Positions 24,582 to 37,475 are shown, counted from the first letter of the stretch. The stretch: DNA of 64,000 bases from Cristatella mucedo (GCA_009760855.2 WPIO01000010.1:8055001-8119000), one strand, 5' to 3'. Notes: generated from the sequence alone by a model not told the origin. Numbers and translations are program-made.

Positions 24582-27500
24582 CTGAAAATATACATTAAAA
24601 GCAAGTCAACAATAAAAGCAGCAATTGCCTTTCAGCTCAAAATATGGCATCGAGGAATACGCTTGCGATCGGTTTCCCTATCTCTGTGAATCATGAACTA
24701 GATTCCGAAAAAAATTCCCAGATCCTGGCTATATCGTCGAATCTCCAACCAGATCAAGGTCTACTTTACTTTATACAGTAGTATCAGCATTGCCATGCAT
24801 TCATTTTACGTCACCTCAGGCTTAATGCGCAGATCTTGTGATTGTGGCTGCTGAATACAAGTAAGCACATTAAATGGGAACAATCATTAGAGGTATTGCA
24901 TATTCCTTCCTGGTTTACATGATCTTGCCAAACTCAGAGTCGAGAGTGAAATCTAGTATGACAGCTGTTCTACTAGCAGAAGGAGAACTTCCGAAACTGT
25001 TGTCACAACGATGGTTCGCCCAATGCGAAGTCAAGATAGATGAGATGCATTCGTGCATCTGCTAGTACTTCTGAAAGCCAATCAAGACTGGAAAGGTTGT
25101 TATTAAAAATGTTTCTACCGGTCAGCAAGAATGACGTCCGGCACACAGTCGGCAGCCAATTGTGTGAATTTCCAAGAAAGCAAAAGTGAAGAGCATATTT
25201 GCAGCTGAAGACCAGCGTTAGAATTAAGTGCAAAAAAAGAAGCAGCAAAAGCAGCGAGTTGCGAATAAATTCAGAATGTTTCTAAACGAATTTCGGAAGC
25301 AAGTTTCACACTATAATATGAAGCAAGGCAAATATTTCTGCTACCCGAGCCCTTAAAATTAGAAAGGGAAGCTAACCAGTGTGAGGGAGGACCAGAGGTC
25401 CCATGAGGCTGATGAAGGATCTGAAGAAAAGAAGGGAGGTGAAGGCTGCACCAGTAGCTCAGCGAGCTTCAATGATGATGAAGCCAGCCCTGATGGACCA
25501 TTTAATAAATTTGTGGACATTCTCCCTTAGAGGTAGAAACAGAAAATCTGGCTAACATCTACTTTTCAACTACAAGACACTCAGATCTTCACATCGTTAA
25601 GGTATATAAGTCCTCGGTTTTGCTGCCTCGACTCTTCTGCGATTGCATGTCAACTCGATCCGCGATGGCAGGTCTCTTTCAACTGCTCTTTGCTACTACT
25701 TCATGGGGCAATGTCAGCAACAGCTCAACGACACCTACCTAGTATGTGCATGCACGGAATTCACATTATATAATAATAATACATTTGTGAAGCGTCATCA
25801 GAGAACTGAAAAGGGACCAAAAAGTAAGTGGTAGAACCTTGAAGTCTATACGCTGCTTTATTGGGATGTTGTGTAGGTCGGCAAGAAGAGGTGTGATTTG
25901 GCAACTGATTAGGCAAACTGGGATTATGCAAATGGTTGCAAAGCATCCTTTGCTACTGGTTTAATACAACTATGCCACAGATTTTTTTTAACTACTGTCG
26001 ACATTATCAAGCACAGATTACATGACCTCAAGCCAAAACATGCCTTCAATATGCCCCATGAGTAGAAAGCAAATAGCAACCGTGACTCAAAGCAATATTG
26101 GTGCTGTACATAAGGTGGGCTCCCCGTCAGGATGCCGGGATTCCAATTCTCAATCATCTGGTTTCAGTCGCATAAAATTGACAGGATTCTCGGATTTTAA
26201 GGGTCCTGTGGTTTCGACCACAAAACAGAAATGAGGTAAAATAGGTCTTGCTCATCCAAATGAGAGCAGCATCACTTGCTCCACACAGCTCAAAACAAGA
26301 GCTTTGACCACGACACTTATTACCGATATGTAGCTCCTCGAAATTTGCAGATCTGCCCAAAGGCACAACTGTTTCAGTTAACCTCAAATATTTGCCCTAA
26401 GACCAACTTTGTTCTGTTCTGGGGAAGAGGCGGTGGTTAAATGAGCATCCTTTCCTTCCCTAGACTTCTCAGTTGCTCTTCTGGTACATAATTTAAGAAA
26501 GATTGTACACAACACAGGAAATACTTCATTGTCCGTTTAGGGCTGAGCAGCTTTTATTTACAGTTTACAGCTTAGATTTTAAATTTGCCGAAACCTGTTG
26601 GCATTATATTCACAGAAACTCATTGATCTTGATGTACTACTTCTGGAGTATACATGTCTTACAAAATAATTCTATTTACCATGTTCCGGTCATCTATCAG
26701 TTACCAAAGGTTGGGATTGCATTTGTAACTTGTTTTGTCTTTTAATAGACAAACTTACAAAAATTTCGAAATGTTGACCTTTTGTCGACTATCCCCCCCA
26801 AACAGGGGGGGGGGGTATGAGGACCAATGCGCTGCAGTATCTGAACTTAAAATCTTACTGTGGGAAGTCTAGATGTAGTAACTTTGTGTTATACCAAAGA
26901 TAGCTCGAGTGTCACGTGGCTGAGAAACTACCGACATTTCTCATGATTAGCTAGGACTTCCCAACATAGGCTGGCAAAATCAATGGAGCATGAAAGGGAA
27001 ACATGCATTCGTATGATCATACTGGGTGCATGTGCTTAAGAATCATACAGGATGCATGAGCTAAAGAAAAATGTATCATCACGTCAGTAAACACAATTTC
27101 AACTTGTGTATAATACACTGCACTTAGTCAACTAAATAGTTCAAAAACCTCAAGCTCAGTAAGTATAAAAGTACATTTGACACCCGAAAGGCAGCAGCAA
27201 ACCATGATGGAAAGCGGTACAACTCTGCAGCCGTGACAAATACAAAATCAGAATGCCACGGTGCACACATATCCTTACCACGTATTGACTTTATTCTTGC
27301 CCTCAAAATCTGCAGGTAACAAACTCAAGTGGCTCATTGTTTCCACAAGCTCCCTTAGATCTGGTTGGATCTAAAAAGGCAGTCCAAGATGTAAGAGCAT
27401 CGCCAATGTGATCAATAAGCTCTCGTAGTCTAAATGTGATCAAACCGCAAAGTAGTACTGCAGTAATAAGTCATGCGATACGCTCTGAATCGTTGGTGCA

Positions 27501-30500
27501 CCAGCATCCTTCTTCAAACCGAGCAGGAGAAATCAACTTACAACAACAAACGGCTCTATTTGCACAGCAGATTGTACACAATTCTGTGCTCTAGCTATAA
27601 CAGTCTGCCACTCAGATGTAAGTTTTCAATTAAAAGGAGTCTCACAAGACGTCGGCACACTGGTGCAGTAGAGACCGAAGCCAAGTATGGTACGTGCCGT
27701 TTGGTTCGCACAGCAGAGAGCCAGCCGATGCACAATGCCAACAACTTATTATGCGATGCACGGAGCCGAGGGACGCACGACTCTCTTCGCCCCCTTCTCC
27801 CACTCGACTCTCTTCTCCTCGACTCCCTCTCCTCGACTGCTGCTGACTCCTGGTCGACCCCGATGATTCATCTAGGAGGACCACAACTGCGCACAGGCCG
27901 ACCCTGATGGTGAATCCACCATCTGTTCACCACAGGGTTACCGGCCTGTGTCCATGCCACATCACAGGCGGACCGCAGCTGTGTACCGGCCCCTCTCGGT
28001 GATGTAAATTGTTCTTTTTTAAGCTGTGTTTAGGCTGCACTCCTTCAGCCAAAAAAAGTTCCTCGGAACTGTGATAAACGTCATACATTATCGCAAAGAG
28101 ACAGGCCTTAATGGATGCCGCTAGCTTGAGGAAAATTGGTAGGAGGCAGCGTTGTCCAAAATGGGCAACCGTGCTGGCTGTCTACACCCATCAGTGGTGG
28201 ACTCTAATAGCCAGAAATAAACGTTGGGAGCTAGCCAGCAGAGTCAATATTGGAAAATATGCTTAGCCAATAACGAGTGTGTTGCAGTGAAGTAGTGATT
28301 ACAAATTCCACATGGACATAGCCTCTGTCGATATGCCCTGCGATCTAAGTGCAACCGATGATAGGAACCGATGATAGGCGCTCAGAGAGATAGAGTTGAT
28401 GGGGTCGGTTTCGATGATAAGAGTTGATTACAGCTGACAACTGTTGCCAGTCTACACATAGCTTCAGTCACTCAAGCCAACGAGGGGCACGATTTGATCA
28501 AAGCTATCATCGTGAATTCCATCACGTATTCTTGTACGGACAGACATAATTATAAATCTTTTGTATCGCACCCTGTTTAAGTGTTTTACAGCTTGCTGCA
28601 AGAGAAGCAATAACCAAGAGCAAATGACAAGCGATGTATCCAGCTTAGGCAAGCATGCAAAATCATACAATAAGACACTCATGGCCATTGGTTAGTAAGA
28701 TACTAGTCCTACTAGTAACATGCCCTGAATCATGCACAGCTGAGCACGCAAAGAACACAGGAACAAAAGACAAGTTCACTGGGAAAGTTGAGCAGAACAG
28801 ATGCATCTTTGAGACTTAAATGGTGCAAAGTAAATGGATGTGGTGGCAGAATCCAGAGTTCCATACTTTCGGTGCATACGAGCTGAAAGCCCGATCGCCA
28901 AAAGATTTCAATTTAGTGTAAAGAGGGCAACGACTGAAATTCGATGAGCAGGTGGTAAGTGAGCACACTAGATGAGCAAGGAGGTCGGAAAGGGAGGTCA
29001 GAGCAAGCAAGTGAAGCAACATCTAAGCCAATGAGAACATCTTCAAGTCGTTCAATGATTGATAAGGACCCAGTGAAGCTCAGACGGAAGTGGTGTGATG
29101 TGGCAGCTAGGCCATTGCTGACAGACTAGCCGAGCTACTAGTTTTCAAACATACCCCCGAAAGACTGTTTTAAAAAATAAGTTCCAAATGGATGCAATAA
29201 TAAATAATTACTATTCACCATGAGTTCATCACTCATCCAAAAAACCGTTCATATTATATGGAACCATGCCATGCTGCATTAAGGGTGCCTTAATGTCAGC
29301 AAGCATCTGGCTAACACTGCAACGGCAGGGCACGATGCAGCATGTTAACTAGCAAAGGTGCGTGATGAAGTGTTACTGCCGTCCTAAGGCTGTAATGGTG
29401 CAGCTTTATAACATGACTTTGCTGGCTTAAAAAAAATGGATAATACGTCATACTTATCTAAAGTTGGGGACGATAAATATAAAATTCATTTGAACAGTGC
29501 TCTAAGAGAACTTAATCTCTGTCCAGGCGCTTCACATATGCCGCAGGGCTCGAGCCCACAACCTCGGTCATCAAATGCATTCAACTTGACTTCGGTCGTT
29601 CAAGGCAAGCACTTTAACCCCTGGGCCATACCAGGACGGCATCTTATGATGGTTCAGCAATAGCAAATTTCTGCCAAACACCTAGCTGACAGAGGCGATG
29701 CAGAGAAGGCAATGGTAGCAAAATGATTAGCTTCAAACACTAGACCTTTGTTAAGGTTAAGCGAGCTTGTTTAAGCAAGGCCGTGACCTAAAACACACTA
29801 CCTCCTGCAATCGAGATGCGATGGAAACTATCGAGTCCTAATGGATTCCACATTGCAAGTATAGGCGAAACAATGGTGCACGCAGAATTTCGCAGTGAGA
29901 GCCAGTGTAGTAGGACCATGGCAAGGAATGTTAGACTTGAGTACGTTCAAACAAACCTCATCCATGGCTTTAATCTCAAGTTTCAACTTGTCCATAACAG
30001 TAATGAAGAGCTGCAGCAATAAGAAAACAGTCGAACTTGAGCATGAGCAAAACTGCAACACTGCAAAACAATGTGCATGCATAAATCCATATTGCCATGG
30101 AAACTGTACAGCCCCTATAGGCACCGAAGTTGTAGCTCACCGAGACAATGTCAGCAATTGATTTACTAGTGTTTCCCTTATCATCTTTAATTGTAATCGG
30201 TCGGTCTTCTCGGATTCGCTCGAGTGCTGCTGGGCAGTCAAGCTAAAAAAAATCATGACCTCAGCCATGACCCTAGTGCATCTTGACACTACTCATTTTG
30301 TAGCAATGAAACTATCACACATTAGATGCTGAACGAGTTTACACGATCAGGCTGTCACTGACGCAAAGATTGTACTCTTGATCAAACAATTTACAAACCA
30401 AGTAGGCAAGATATATACCAAAAGAAACACAATTTCATAAAGGGGAACGTCAAAGTCACAATACTTTGGCATAAGTCGTCGGCAGTCATGTTATCATAAT

Positions 30501-33149
30501 AATGAGAATGACATTTCTATAGCACTCTATTGGAGAATATTTCTCTTTATAGGCACTCTACAAATGTAGGAATTGCCTCAAAACAAATCCGCGCAAGACT
30601 GCTTTGGTTTGCCACATGATGAGCTACTAGCTGGACATTGAAAACTCATTACGGCCTAGTCTTTGGATAACTAAACACAAAGTGCACAGTGCTAACACTA
30701 CACACTGATTGGTGGATCAGCCTAAAAAGACAGCTTGCCGAATAAAAGAAAAAAATGTGGGAGGGTATAGCATCACAACTCTGGGGATAGCAGCAACCGA
30801 TTCACTTCTGGGCAGAGATTAAGTGCGTCGGATGCAAGTGAAGTGTTTTCATAAATAGTGCACTAGACCGCTAACTCAGAGGCTTTGGGATCGTTCCCAA
30901 CTGGAGGTAAAATTCCCTATCGGCACATAGTTCCACGGCAGACGGCCTCCGATCGCTCTGCACCTAAAAGTTACTGCTTCACTTACAACCACTGCTAAAC
31001 GCCACAATACACCGATCACTTAAGTGGAAATTAAAAGTTAATGTTTTAAAGCTCCATCTTAAGTGCTGGACTATGAGCAGTTTCGATAGCTCAATCGGCA
31101 GAGCACTGGAACGGTAACCCAGATGTTGTGGTATCATTACCTATTTGAGCCTAATTTCTTTTCGGCACTCAGTCCCATGACAGATAGCCTCTAGTCGCTT
31201 TTGAAACTACAAGAAAAAACTAATGATGACACCAGCTTCACAGTAAAGTATGCCAATGTTCAGCTACATACCATTGCACAACTTCTGGAATGCTTAGAAA
31301 CAGGTACCACAGCCAAGTTAGCCCTCGTATTTTAGACATCTAATCTAGACTTCGGAAGCTCTGTTCATGCAGGTCTTCTGCCTGTGCAATATGACCCAGG
31401 CAAGCTGACTCCAGTCGAAATTCAGTTTGCAACTCCACTCCATAGCCTTATCAGGTGCTAATTCAAAAAACGAGGATGTAAAAAAGGATGGTAGCAGAAA
31501 ACTCAGCTACAGTAGACTGCCTCATAAAATCTAGCTACATCCTATCTAAAAAGTATCCGCCTGCTCTCTTATAATAACAATAATAATGCACTTGATAAAG
31601 CGCCCACAGAGAACTTAATCTCTTTCTAGTCGCTTTACATTTGCTGCAAAGGGAAATGCAATTGAATGGTAAGTAAAATCATGCTTGAATAACAAACAAA
31701 AAGAATAATATAGTTAGGGGTGACATGCACAGGGTCAGCAAGCAAATGTTGTTAGTGGCAGCATGCACAGTGTCTGCAAGCATAAGCACGTGAAGGACGA
31801 ATCACAGGGACCCACTAAATGCTGTCCTAAATAGGTGCGTTTTTAGGTTCCTTTTAAATGTGGTCAGGTCAGGGGATGTTCTGACGCAGGTCGGGAGGGA
31901 GTTCCAGGCATTGGGAGCATACGAACTAAAAACTTGGAACTTCCCTTGAGGTTTTGACCGCAGGAGTTACATTTGCAGCCTGTGTAAATGCCATGAAGGA
32001 CGGTGGCACGATACACACATGAAAAAGGCAAGAATACCTATGATCGAATCCCTCTTTTCGGAAGGTACCAGCGTATGGTGCAACCACGCTCACACTATGC
32101 CTATGCATGCATGACTACAAGAGAAACAGACACAAGCAAAAGATGTCAGGACAGGGTTAGCTGCTACCTCTTTAATACTAGAAAACATCACAACGCCCTA
32201 TAGTTGAAATAGTGGTAACAGTTTCAAGCATGTGGTGAATTATCGGGTTACACAGAGCAAAGGTCACAGATCAAGATAGGCTTTCAACTGTTTCTCGGCT
32301 TACAAGACTCTAAGCTACAGCCAGCATTAGGACAGAGCTAGCCGACTAATAAATCCTATTGCAAATTGAGTTTCCCATTACTTTATAAAAAAAAAAACTA
32401 TGTACTTTCTTAGTTACGCCTTCAGAAATTCGACAAAATTATCGCTAACAGTTAAAATTCGTCTTTGCACAATTTTCTTGCCATTTGGACGGTTAAGTCT
32501 CGTGAAATGTTTGCTCAGCTGATGCCAAGGAACAATCGGCACAGTAGCAAAAACAACCAATAGAAAAATTCCCTCACCTTAAACTTCTTCACAAAAACCT
32601 CAATAGATGGGTACTCAGCATCCTGAACTTGCTTGAATGCAGCTTTATACTGAACAAGCAATTTGGAGCAAGCAGCCGTATATCTAGAAATAATGATAAT
32701 TCGAGAATCCACTTAAGCTTAGAATCGTTATCAGTAAAGGCCAGCAACCAAGCACCACAGGCTATACGGCCTATAGCAGTTTGGTCTCCTACTACTCTTT
32801 ATATGTGAAGCGCCTGAATAGAGACTAAGTTCTCTTAGGGCGCTATACAAATGAATTATATTATTATTATTATAGCTAAATACTGGTCATCATAGTTTCT
32901 ATCAATAAAAATAATATCGCTTGGTCCAGTTCAGTCATTACCACACAACTCAAAAGAGCACTGATGAGGTGGCACGCCCACATAGCTAAACTCCGATGGG
33001 TACAACATATTAGCAGATCAGTTGCCTAGCAAGTTAATTGCAAAAAAAGAAAGCACTAGTAAGCAGTTGAAAAATGAAATGAAAACGAAACGATATGAAC
33101 TCTACACACACGTGCGCACGCGCGCGCGCACACACGCACACGCACACGC

Positions 33150-33210
<61 letters not shown>

Positions 33211-36200
33211 AAAGAGTAGCCCTACGAATGCTAATATTGGTGCCAGGACTTGATCCAATGATACAAAATATGCAGATAATAAAAGCATATGATGAAAACA
33301 GTTTGTTCTAGGCTACATGCTCAGCTTATCGGCCAAAATGCATGACCATTGCAGCATTATAACACTTGTGACATCCACTGTATCAAACAGCTGCTCGCTT
33401 ACTCTTTTGGAGTAATGCAGTCTTTGATGTAAGCCTTTTCCAAGCACTGAAGTGCATTCACCACAGCATATAAGTCGGCCATGTTGTCATACCTGCAGTG
33501 AATTAAAGAACATAACTCATGAAATACTGCACATACAGTATTTCACTGGCACTGAAATCCCACAAAGCTTAATGCCCAAAGCTACCAATGCAAAAAATCT
33601 TCGTTCACTGATGGATGCTTGGAGCTTTCCACAATGTGTTCGAATAGCTCATGGCAATGTTCAGGTAACTTCCAACAACAGATTGAATATGAAATAGGCT
33701 AGAATTATTTTGAGCTATATAAGATGGCATGACCACGAGATTCTACAGCCTCTCAAAACTGCATACATCTAAAACTTGTACATATAGTGTACTCATTCTA
33801 GCTTCAAAAATGATGCCGGCAAAGGTTTGGGTGGGGCTTGGGCTTCAAAAACATCAACGTGGGTGTCCTCGGGCCATTTCAGTATAAAATAAACCACTTT
33901 GTAAACACTTCTACAATGGAGCCGACATACAGTATGATGTCTCGCCAGCATAGTTATTTACTTTTTTGGGTACCAGAAGTATGCCATACACATCCCATAA
34001 CCGAGATATGCAGGCCTAACTTGTGTCCTCTAATAGACAAACCATATTAAGAGCATTGATCTGCAAAGGAATCGTGAATAAGGAAAAGAACAGACCACTG
34101 AGCCTCACGGCACTTTCTTTTAATAAGCTTATAGTGCTGTTTATTGAAACAGCAATGTGTTACAAGTACCTGCTTCCACCTTCAATGTCACTTGCTGGCA
34201 TCAAGGTGAGTGAATTCGATGAGCCCCTTTCGAAATAATAATCCCTCTTTCATAATGGGCTGGAGTTCATTCCAACGACCATTGCTCAGACGTGTTCATT
34301 ACACCTTGACTTGATGACATTTCAAATTAAATTAAAATCCTGCCTGCCATCACAGCATTTGCGATTCTCGCCGACTTTTCAGTTCATAACCATCCAATAA
34401 TTGGCTTCCTACTGGGCACGTGGCTCGAACCTGTTTTCATAAGCCCTCTCCAACAGAATGCATATAGAGTTCGGTAAGTCAACGAATGAAAAGAATTTCA
34501 TAAAATCAGACTTAACTAAAATCGAAGTTTAATAGCCACCATCAAACCGTGCATTCATTATAGGTAGGCTGGTACCTATTAGCAGGCAAAGCAATAGCCA
34601 GGGCACACTGATACCATTAAAAGAGATCCAGACAAGAAATAACCTTTTTCTCTCTAGTGCTACTACACCCTTTCAGGGTGTACAGCATATCTGATCGTGG
34701 ATGTACAGAGTTATCACGATCTGCCTAGCCCTGCGTCGATCCAGCTGTGGATCGGGTATCTGGCTGCCGACCATAGCAGACATGTTGGTTGTAGCTCGGG
34801 CATTCAAGTAGTACACTGGGAGTCGGATTAGAAACATGAGTGGCCATTTGAAACTAATGCTTTAAGCCCTGGGTAGGGTGTGAGCAGGAGAAGGGATTCT
34901 CAATTGTTCAACAGGAAGTGGGGTGGCTCGTGAAAAACCAGAGGCCGTGGGATCACCACACCGAAGTATAATTTCTCTGTTCTCAGTCCCAAGGCAGCTG
35001 GCCTTTGGCCATTCAGTAATTTTGTAGCTGCATAATCCGGCAGTCCACCTACTTCGGTAATCTACACATTATATTTAACACTAATCTAGTCATTTTTTGC
35101 AGGTATGCAATAGAAAGTGGTTGCTTATTGCGGGTTTGGCGCAGTTGTTAAGGTGCTTGCCCCGACCAAGGCCTGGCCGAGGTCCTGGGCTTGATCCCTG
35201 TGGCATATGTGAAGCTACTGAAGAGAGATTAAGTTCTCTTATGGCGCTATACAAATGATATATATTGAATTTTCTAAGCAACCTTGAGCACTCATCACAT
35301 TTAGCCTTGAACATATCCATAATGGGGTGTAGTGAGTGAGATACAGTTGCAGAGCAAATCTTTCTACCATTAACATTCTGACAGCTAAGATCATTGTTAA
35401 CAATCTTGAATACATTACAGAACTTGGACTTGTTTTGCTACAACTTCTTTTTGCTACAACTGTTAAAGCCTTACAGCTGCCACAGATGCTCCTGCTGCCA
35501 TAGTCACGTGGGATCTGCTTGCAAACCTCACCAATAAATTGTTATGTGATATGAAGTTAAAGGTATAGATCAGCCTTCTGTGAAGCTTCGGCTGGGCTTC
35601 TAGTACCAGCTGCAGATCGAGGTTACAAGCGAAATTTTAGCTGGTTTAAGTCCTGCAGTGGGCAATCCCTTATTGTCCACAGCAAGTGGTGGCGATAGCC
35701 GTGAAGGCTCTTCTGCCATTACATAAATGAGGCATTTAAATGAGCACGACGTCACACAGAGTTCAACGGATAATGACCATACGACTCTAAACCTACGGTT
35801 GAGCTAGCTTCACTGCTTTCAGTTCAAAAAGCCATACTGCACATGTCTGCTCTTGCACAGTCTGGACGGCTAGGGAGGTGCTGTGCCCATCACTAGACAA
35901 GTAAGCCCACTGGACTGCTCTGTGCCAGCTCTGTGAAGCATACTTCCTGCAGCTAGCATTCGTGACTGTGTGTGAGCTGTCAGACTTCATGTGGCAGCTC
36001 AGTGAGTTCCTGGCTGCCTGCCATATGGCTCACGGAACCTGGATTTTACTGCTAGCTATGCCCAGATCAAGAATAGAGGTAAGACAAAAACCATAAAAAA
36101 TCATTCAAAGAAAATAAGTCTTAGTACAGCCAATAAAACTATAAATTATTGTACGAGAACAAACCGAAACACACAAAATGATGTAAGTGTGGTCGAACCA

Positions 36201-37270
36201 ACAGCCGACTTACTGCAAATTGCTCTAGATGCGGACTGTCAACAGTACAAGACGTGAACATGTAAAATATGTCGAGTTAGTCACGGCAGTTGAACCCAGA
36301 CCATCCAAAGCCGTAGAAATATCCACCAACTGCTCACAAATTTCCAAAGGATATGAATGTCTTTCTCAGCCATTCACAAATACTCGAACATCTTTCTACA
36401 CATACTTCAAAGAGATCAACGTTAAGCTTCGACCAAGTGCAAATAGGCCGTTCCCCTAAGTACCCATTCCTTAAGTATGCAGCTAGACTAGTTGCCATGT
36501 CTGCTACCTTCAGAGCGTGATGTTAAGAGAGTCCAGTCGAATACTTGATAGCAAAAAATTTCTGTTGAAAACCGTTGAGGATCACATTGTCCACCTACCT
36601 AACTAAACTGCATAAAACAATTAGTTACCTACTATTTGATCAATAGAATGAGAAATCCTGATGTGGGCCTGGTTGGGAGTAATCACTGCTTATTGCTTTA
36701 AGATATTCGCAATGACTAGTGAGTGGCTGAGGTTGGCTGAGGTTGTTTCCGTCACTGTGTGAGCTGACCTTGGCTCAGCCCTCCACAACGATAAGACACG
36801 TGTATATCTTTCCCTGTATTTTGTAATCCTAATACTCCGTTATATTATAAATAAATTCGGCTGTCGATCAAGTCATGTCCACATTCACCAATGTGCTAAT
36901 TCTCACAAGGCCAGAGTACCATTCTGCTACACGTAGCTAAATGCAATCCTTACAGCAACTTGAAAAGCATATTTGCTAGACATAAAAAGCCGGCAAGGAA
37001 TTATCATACAAAAGTTGAACCATCAATCAATCGGCTTCTTCTCCAGTGGTGTACTTAAATTGCTAATTCACTAGCCAAGCTATATGGAGAAAAACTTTAA
37101 CGCAGCAATTCTAGAGTTCACTAATCTAGGTAATGTTTACATATCAAGTTGCAGAGCATGGAGACATTAAGACCAGCCTCTATTCACATAAAGCCAGAAA
37201 AACCAGGAAGACATACTTCTCTCTTTCCCGAGGGGTTTTGTATAGCTTAACTTCTTCATATAGTTCTTGC
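24461..37270 (-). CDS. VPS28: VPS28, ESCRT-I subunit (seven coding exons; first coding exon not found)
   Basis: VPS28 is a core subunit of ESCRT-I, which acts with VPS23/TSG101 and VPS37 on endosomes to sort ubiquitinated cargo; its C-terminal domain contacts ESCRT-II. Seven exons on the minus strand join in phase: 37270-37217, 33492-33403, 32683-32578, 30242-30141, 30010-29957, 27370-27279 and 24581-24461 (stop at 24463-24461). Together they give 205 residues. Family landmarks in order are [82 protein letters not shown] and [13 protein letters not shown]. Animal VPS28 proteins are about 210-220 residues, so only a short N-terminus is missing. All donors are GT and all acceptors AG. The first exon found begins in mid-codon and has no in-frame ATG before an upstream stop, so an earlier exon must exist. 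The introns hold LINE and SINE fragments. Identity is very secure. Confidence 0.95.
25770..25910 (-). mobile_element. L2-like LINE 3' fragment in a VPS28 intron
   Basis: ATA repeats and the tail cagagaactgaaaagg are joined by deletion to internal LINE sequence (aaccttgaagtctatacgctg, ggtcggcaagaagaggtgtg). Confidence 0.75.
27279..27370 (-). CDS. VPS28: VPS28 exon ([12 protein letters not shown] ... DFEG)
   Basis: Acceptor gcctttttag, donor gtaagg. There are 30 codons plus TG, the first two bases of a Trp codon. It reads [12 protein letters not shown], then the LLPADFEG motif typical of the VPS28 C-terminal domain. Confidence 0.92.
28840..29145 (-). mobile_element. Diverged L2-like LINE fragment in a VPS28 intron
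   Basis: Minus strand; translated pieces resemble [18 protein letters not shown] (29022-28816 frame), the C-terminal block of the LINE protein. Confidence 0.75.
29480..29645 (-). mobile_element. tRNA-derived SINE, family B
   Basis: Minus-strand copy: tail ctctaagagaacttaatctc first, then cacatatgccgcagggctcgagcc (B box reversed) and the head near 29640. It lies in a VPS28 intron. Confidence 0.8.
29957..30010 (-). CDS. VPS28: VPS28 exon ([18 protein letters not shown])
   Basis: Acceptor ttgctgcag, donor gtttgt (less usual but preceded by GAG). There are 18 whole codons. The sequence differs from the vertebrate protein mainly by Arg-to-Lys changes, and it begins the link to the VPS28 C-terminal domain. 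Confidence 0.92.
30141..30242 (-). CDS. VPS28: VPS28 exon ([10 protein letters not shown] ... IADIVS)
   Basis: The acceptor follows a run of T ending in tag and the donor is gtgagc. It has 34 whole codons, phase 0 at both ends, and carries the family signature [13 protein letters not shown]. The intron to the next exon is only 130 bases, the shortest in the gene. Confidence 0.93.
30495..30580 (-). mobile_element. LINE 3' tail fragment
   Basis: ATA-type start, then gcactctattggagaatatt and a ggcactctacaaatg box; a degraded L2-type 3' end. Confidence 0.55.
30857..30975 (+). mobile_element. tRNA-derived SINE, family C
   Basis: Head ctagaccgctaactcagagg and B-box-like gggatcgttccca, then a body with cggcacatagttccacggca and ggcctccgatcgc. 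It shares this body with 31075-31205 and 34915-35025. Confidence 0.65.
31075..31205 (+). mobile_element. tRNA-derived SINE, family C
   Basis: The A box is close to ideal (tagctcaatcggcagagcac), followed by an anticodon-arm-like ctggaacggtaacccag, a degenerate B box ggtatcattacc and the family C body (cggcactcagtcccatgaca, agcctctagtcgc). It looks like a tRNA at first sight but lacks a matching acceptor stem. Confidence 0.75.
31565..31932 (-). mobile_element. L2-like LINE 3' end in a VPS28 intron
   Basis: ATA repeats, cagagaacttaatctctttc and the tttacatttgctgcaaagg box, continuing into the LINE C-terminus; nearly identical to the copies ending at 6976 and 43460. Confidence 0.88.
32578..32683 (-). 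CDS. VPS28: VPS28 exon ([16 protein letters not shown] block)
   Basis: The acceptor is ttatttctag and the donor gtgagg. One base completes the split Glu codon, followed by 35 codons that end in FVKKFK in phase 0. The [20 protein letters not shown] string is nearly invariant in animal VPS28 and gave the first identification of the gene. Confidence 0.94.
32803..32875 (+). mobile_element. SINE family B tail fragment
   Basis: Starts tatgtgaagcgcctgaatag, has gactaagttctcttaggg and gcgctatacaaatga, and ends in ATT repeats. The tRNA-like head is missing, as in a 5'-truncated insertion. Confidence 0.8.
33105..33209. repeat. (CA)n microsatellite with CG/GC block
   Basis: CGCGCG and CACACG steps lead into about 60 bases of pure CA, within the intron between two VPS28 exons. 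Confidence 0.95.
33403..33492 (-). CDS. VPS28: VPS28 exon ([10 protein letters not shown] block)
   Basis: The acceptor is cactgcag and the donor is gtaagc. One base completes the Lys codon split from the previous exon; then come 29 codons from [10 protein letters not shown] through [17 protein letters not shown], and two bases of a Glu codon. This is a helical part of the VPS28 N-terminal domain. Confidence 0.92.
34915..35025 (+). mobile_element. tRNA-derived SINE, family C
   Basis: Head with gaggccgtgggatcaccaca (degenerate B box), then tctcagtcccaaggcagctg and gcctttggcc, matching the family C body. Confidence 0.6.
35130..35275 (+). mobile_element. tRNA-derived SINE, family B, nearly complete
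   Basis: Head gggtttggcgcagttgttaa with A box, B-box-like gggcttgatccct, then agagagattaagttctctta and ggcgctatacaaatga. The tail is the L2-LINE type. Confidence 0.85.
35600..35742 (+). mobile_element. tRNA-derived SINE, family A
   Basis: Body motifs ctgcagtgggcaatccctta, caagtggtggcgatagccgt and ggctcttctgccattacata; the head is degraded. Confidence 0.75.
37217..37270 (-). CDS. VPS28: VPS28 exon with the [10 protein letters not shown] motif
   Basis: The acceptor follows a pyrimidine-rich stretch ending cttccag. The exon starts with one base that completes an upstream codon, then reads [17 protein letters not shown] and ends with two bases of a Lys codon before the donor gtatgt. It encodes the first conserved block of the VPS28 N-terminal (ESCRT-I core) domain. 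Confidence 0.9.
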
Positions 37271-37475
37271 CTGGAAGAAGCAGCTCCAGCTAAAATGATA
37301 AACACTTGCCTTTACACATTGAATATGTGCAGCTATACGAAAAAATTCTCATCAAGAATGGATGAGGATGCCAACATCCTTCTGGTAGGGAGAGAGTAAA
37401 GTAAAGGGCAGCTGATTGAACAGCCTAATTTACAAAGTAGCACAAGAGCCTTAAAGGCTTTCACCTCACTTTTGG

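Noticed and set aside
27473-27907. 144-residue plus-strand frame inside a VPS28 intron
   Set aside because: No recognisable family, a pyrimidine-rich half and no splice support.
31075-31145. Functional tRNA gene
   Set aside because: The A box is good, but the B box is degenerate, no acceptor stem pairs, and the downstream body is shared with other SINE copies.
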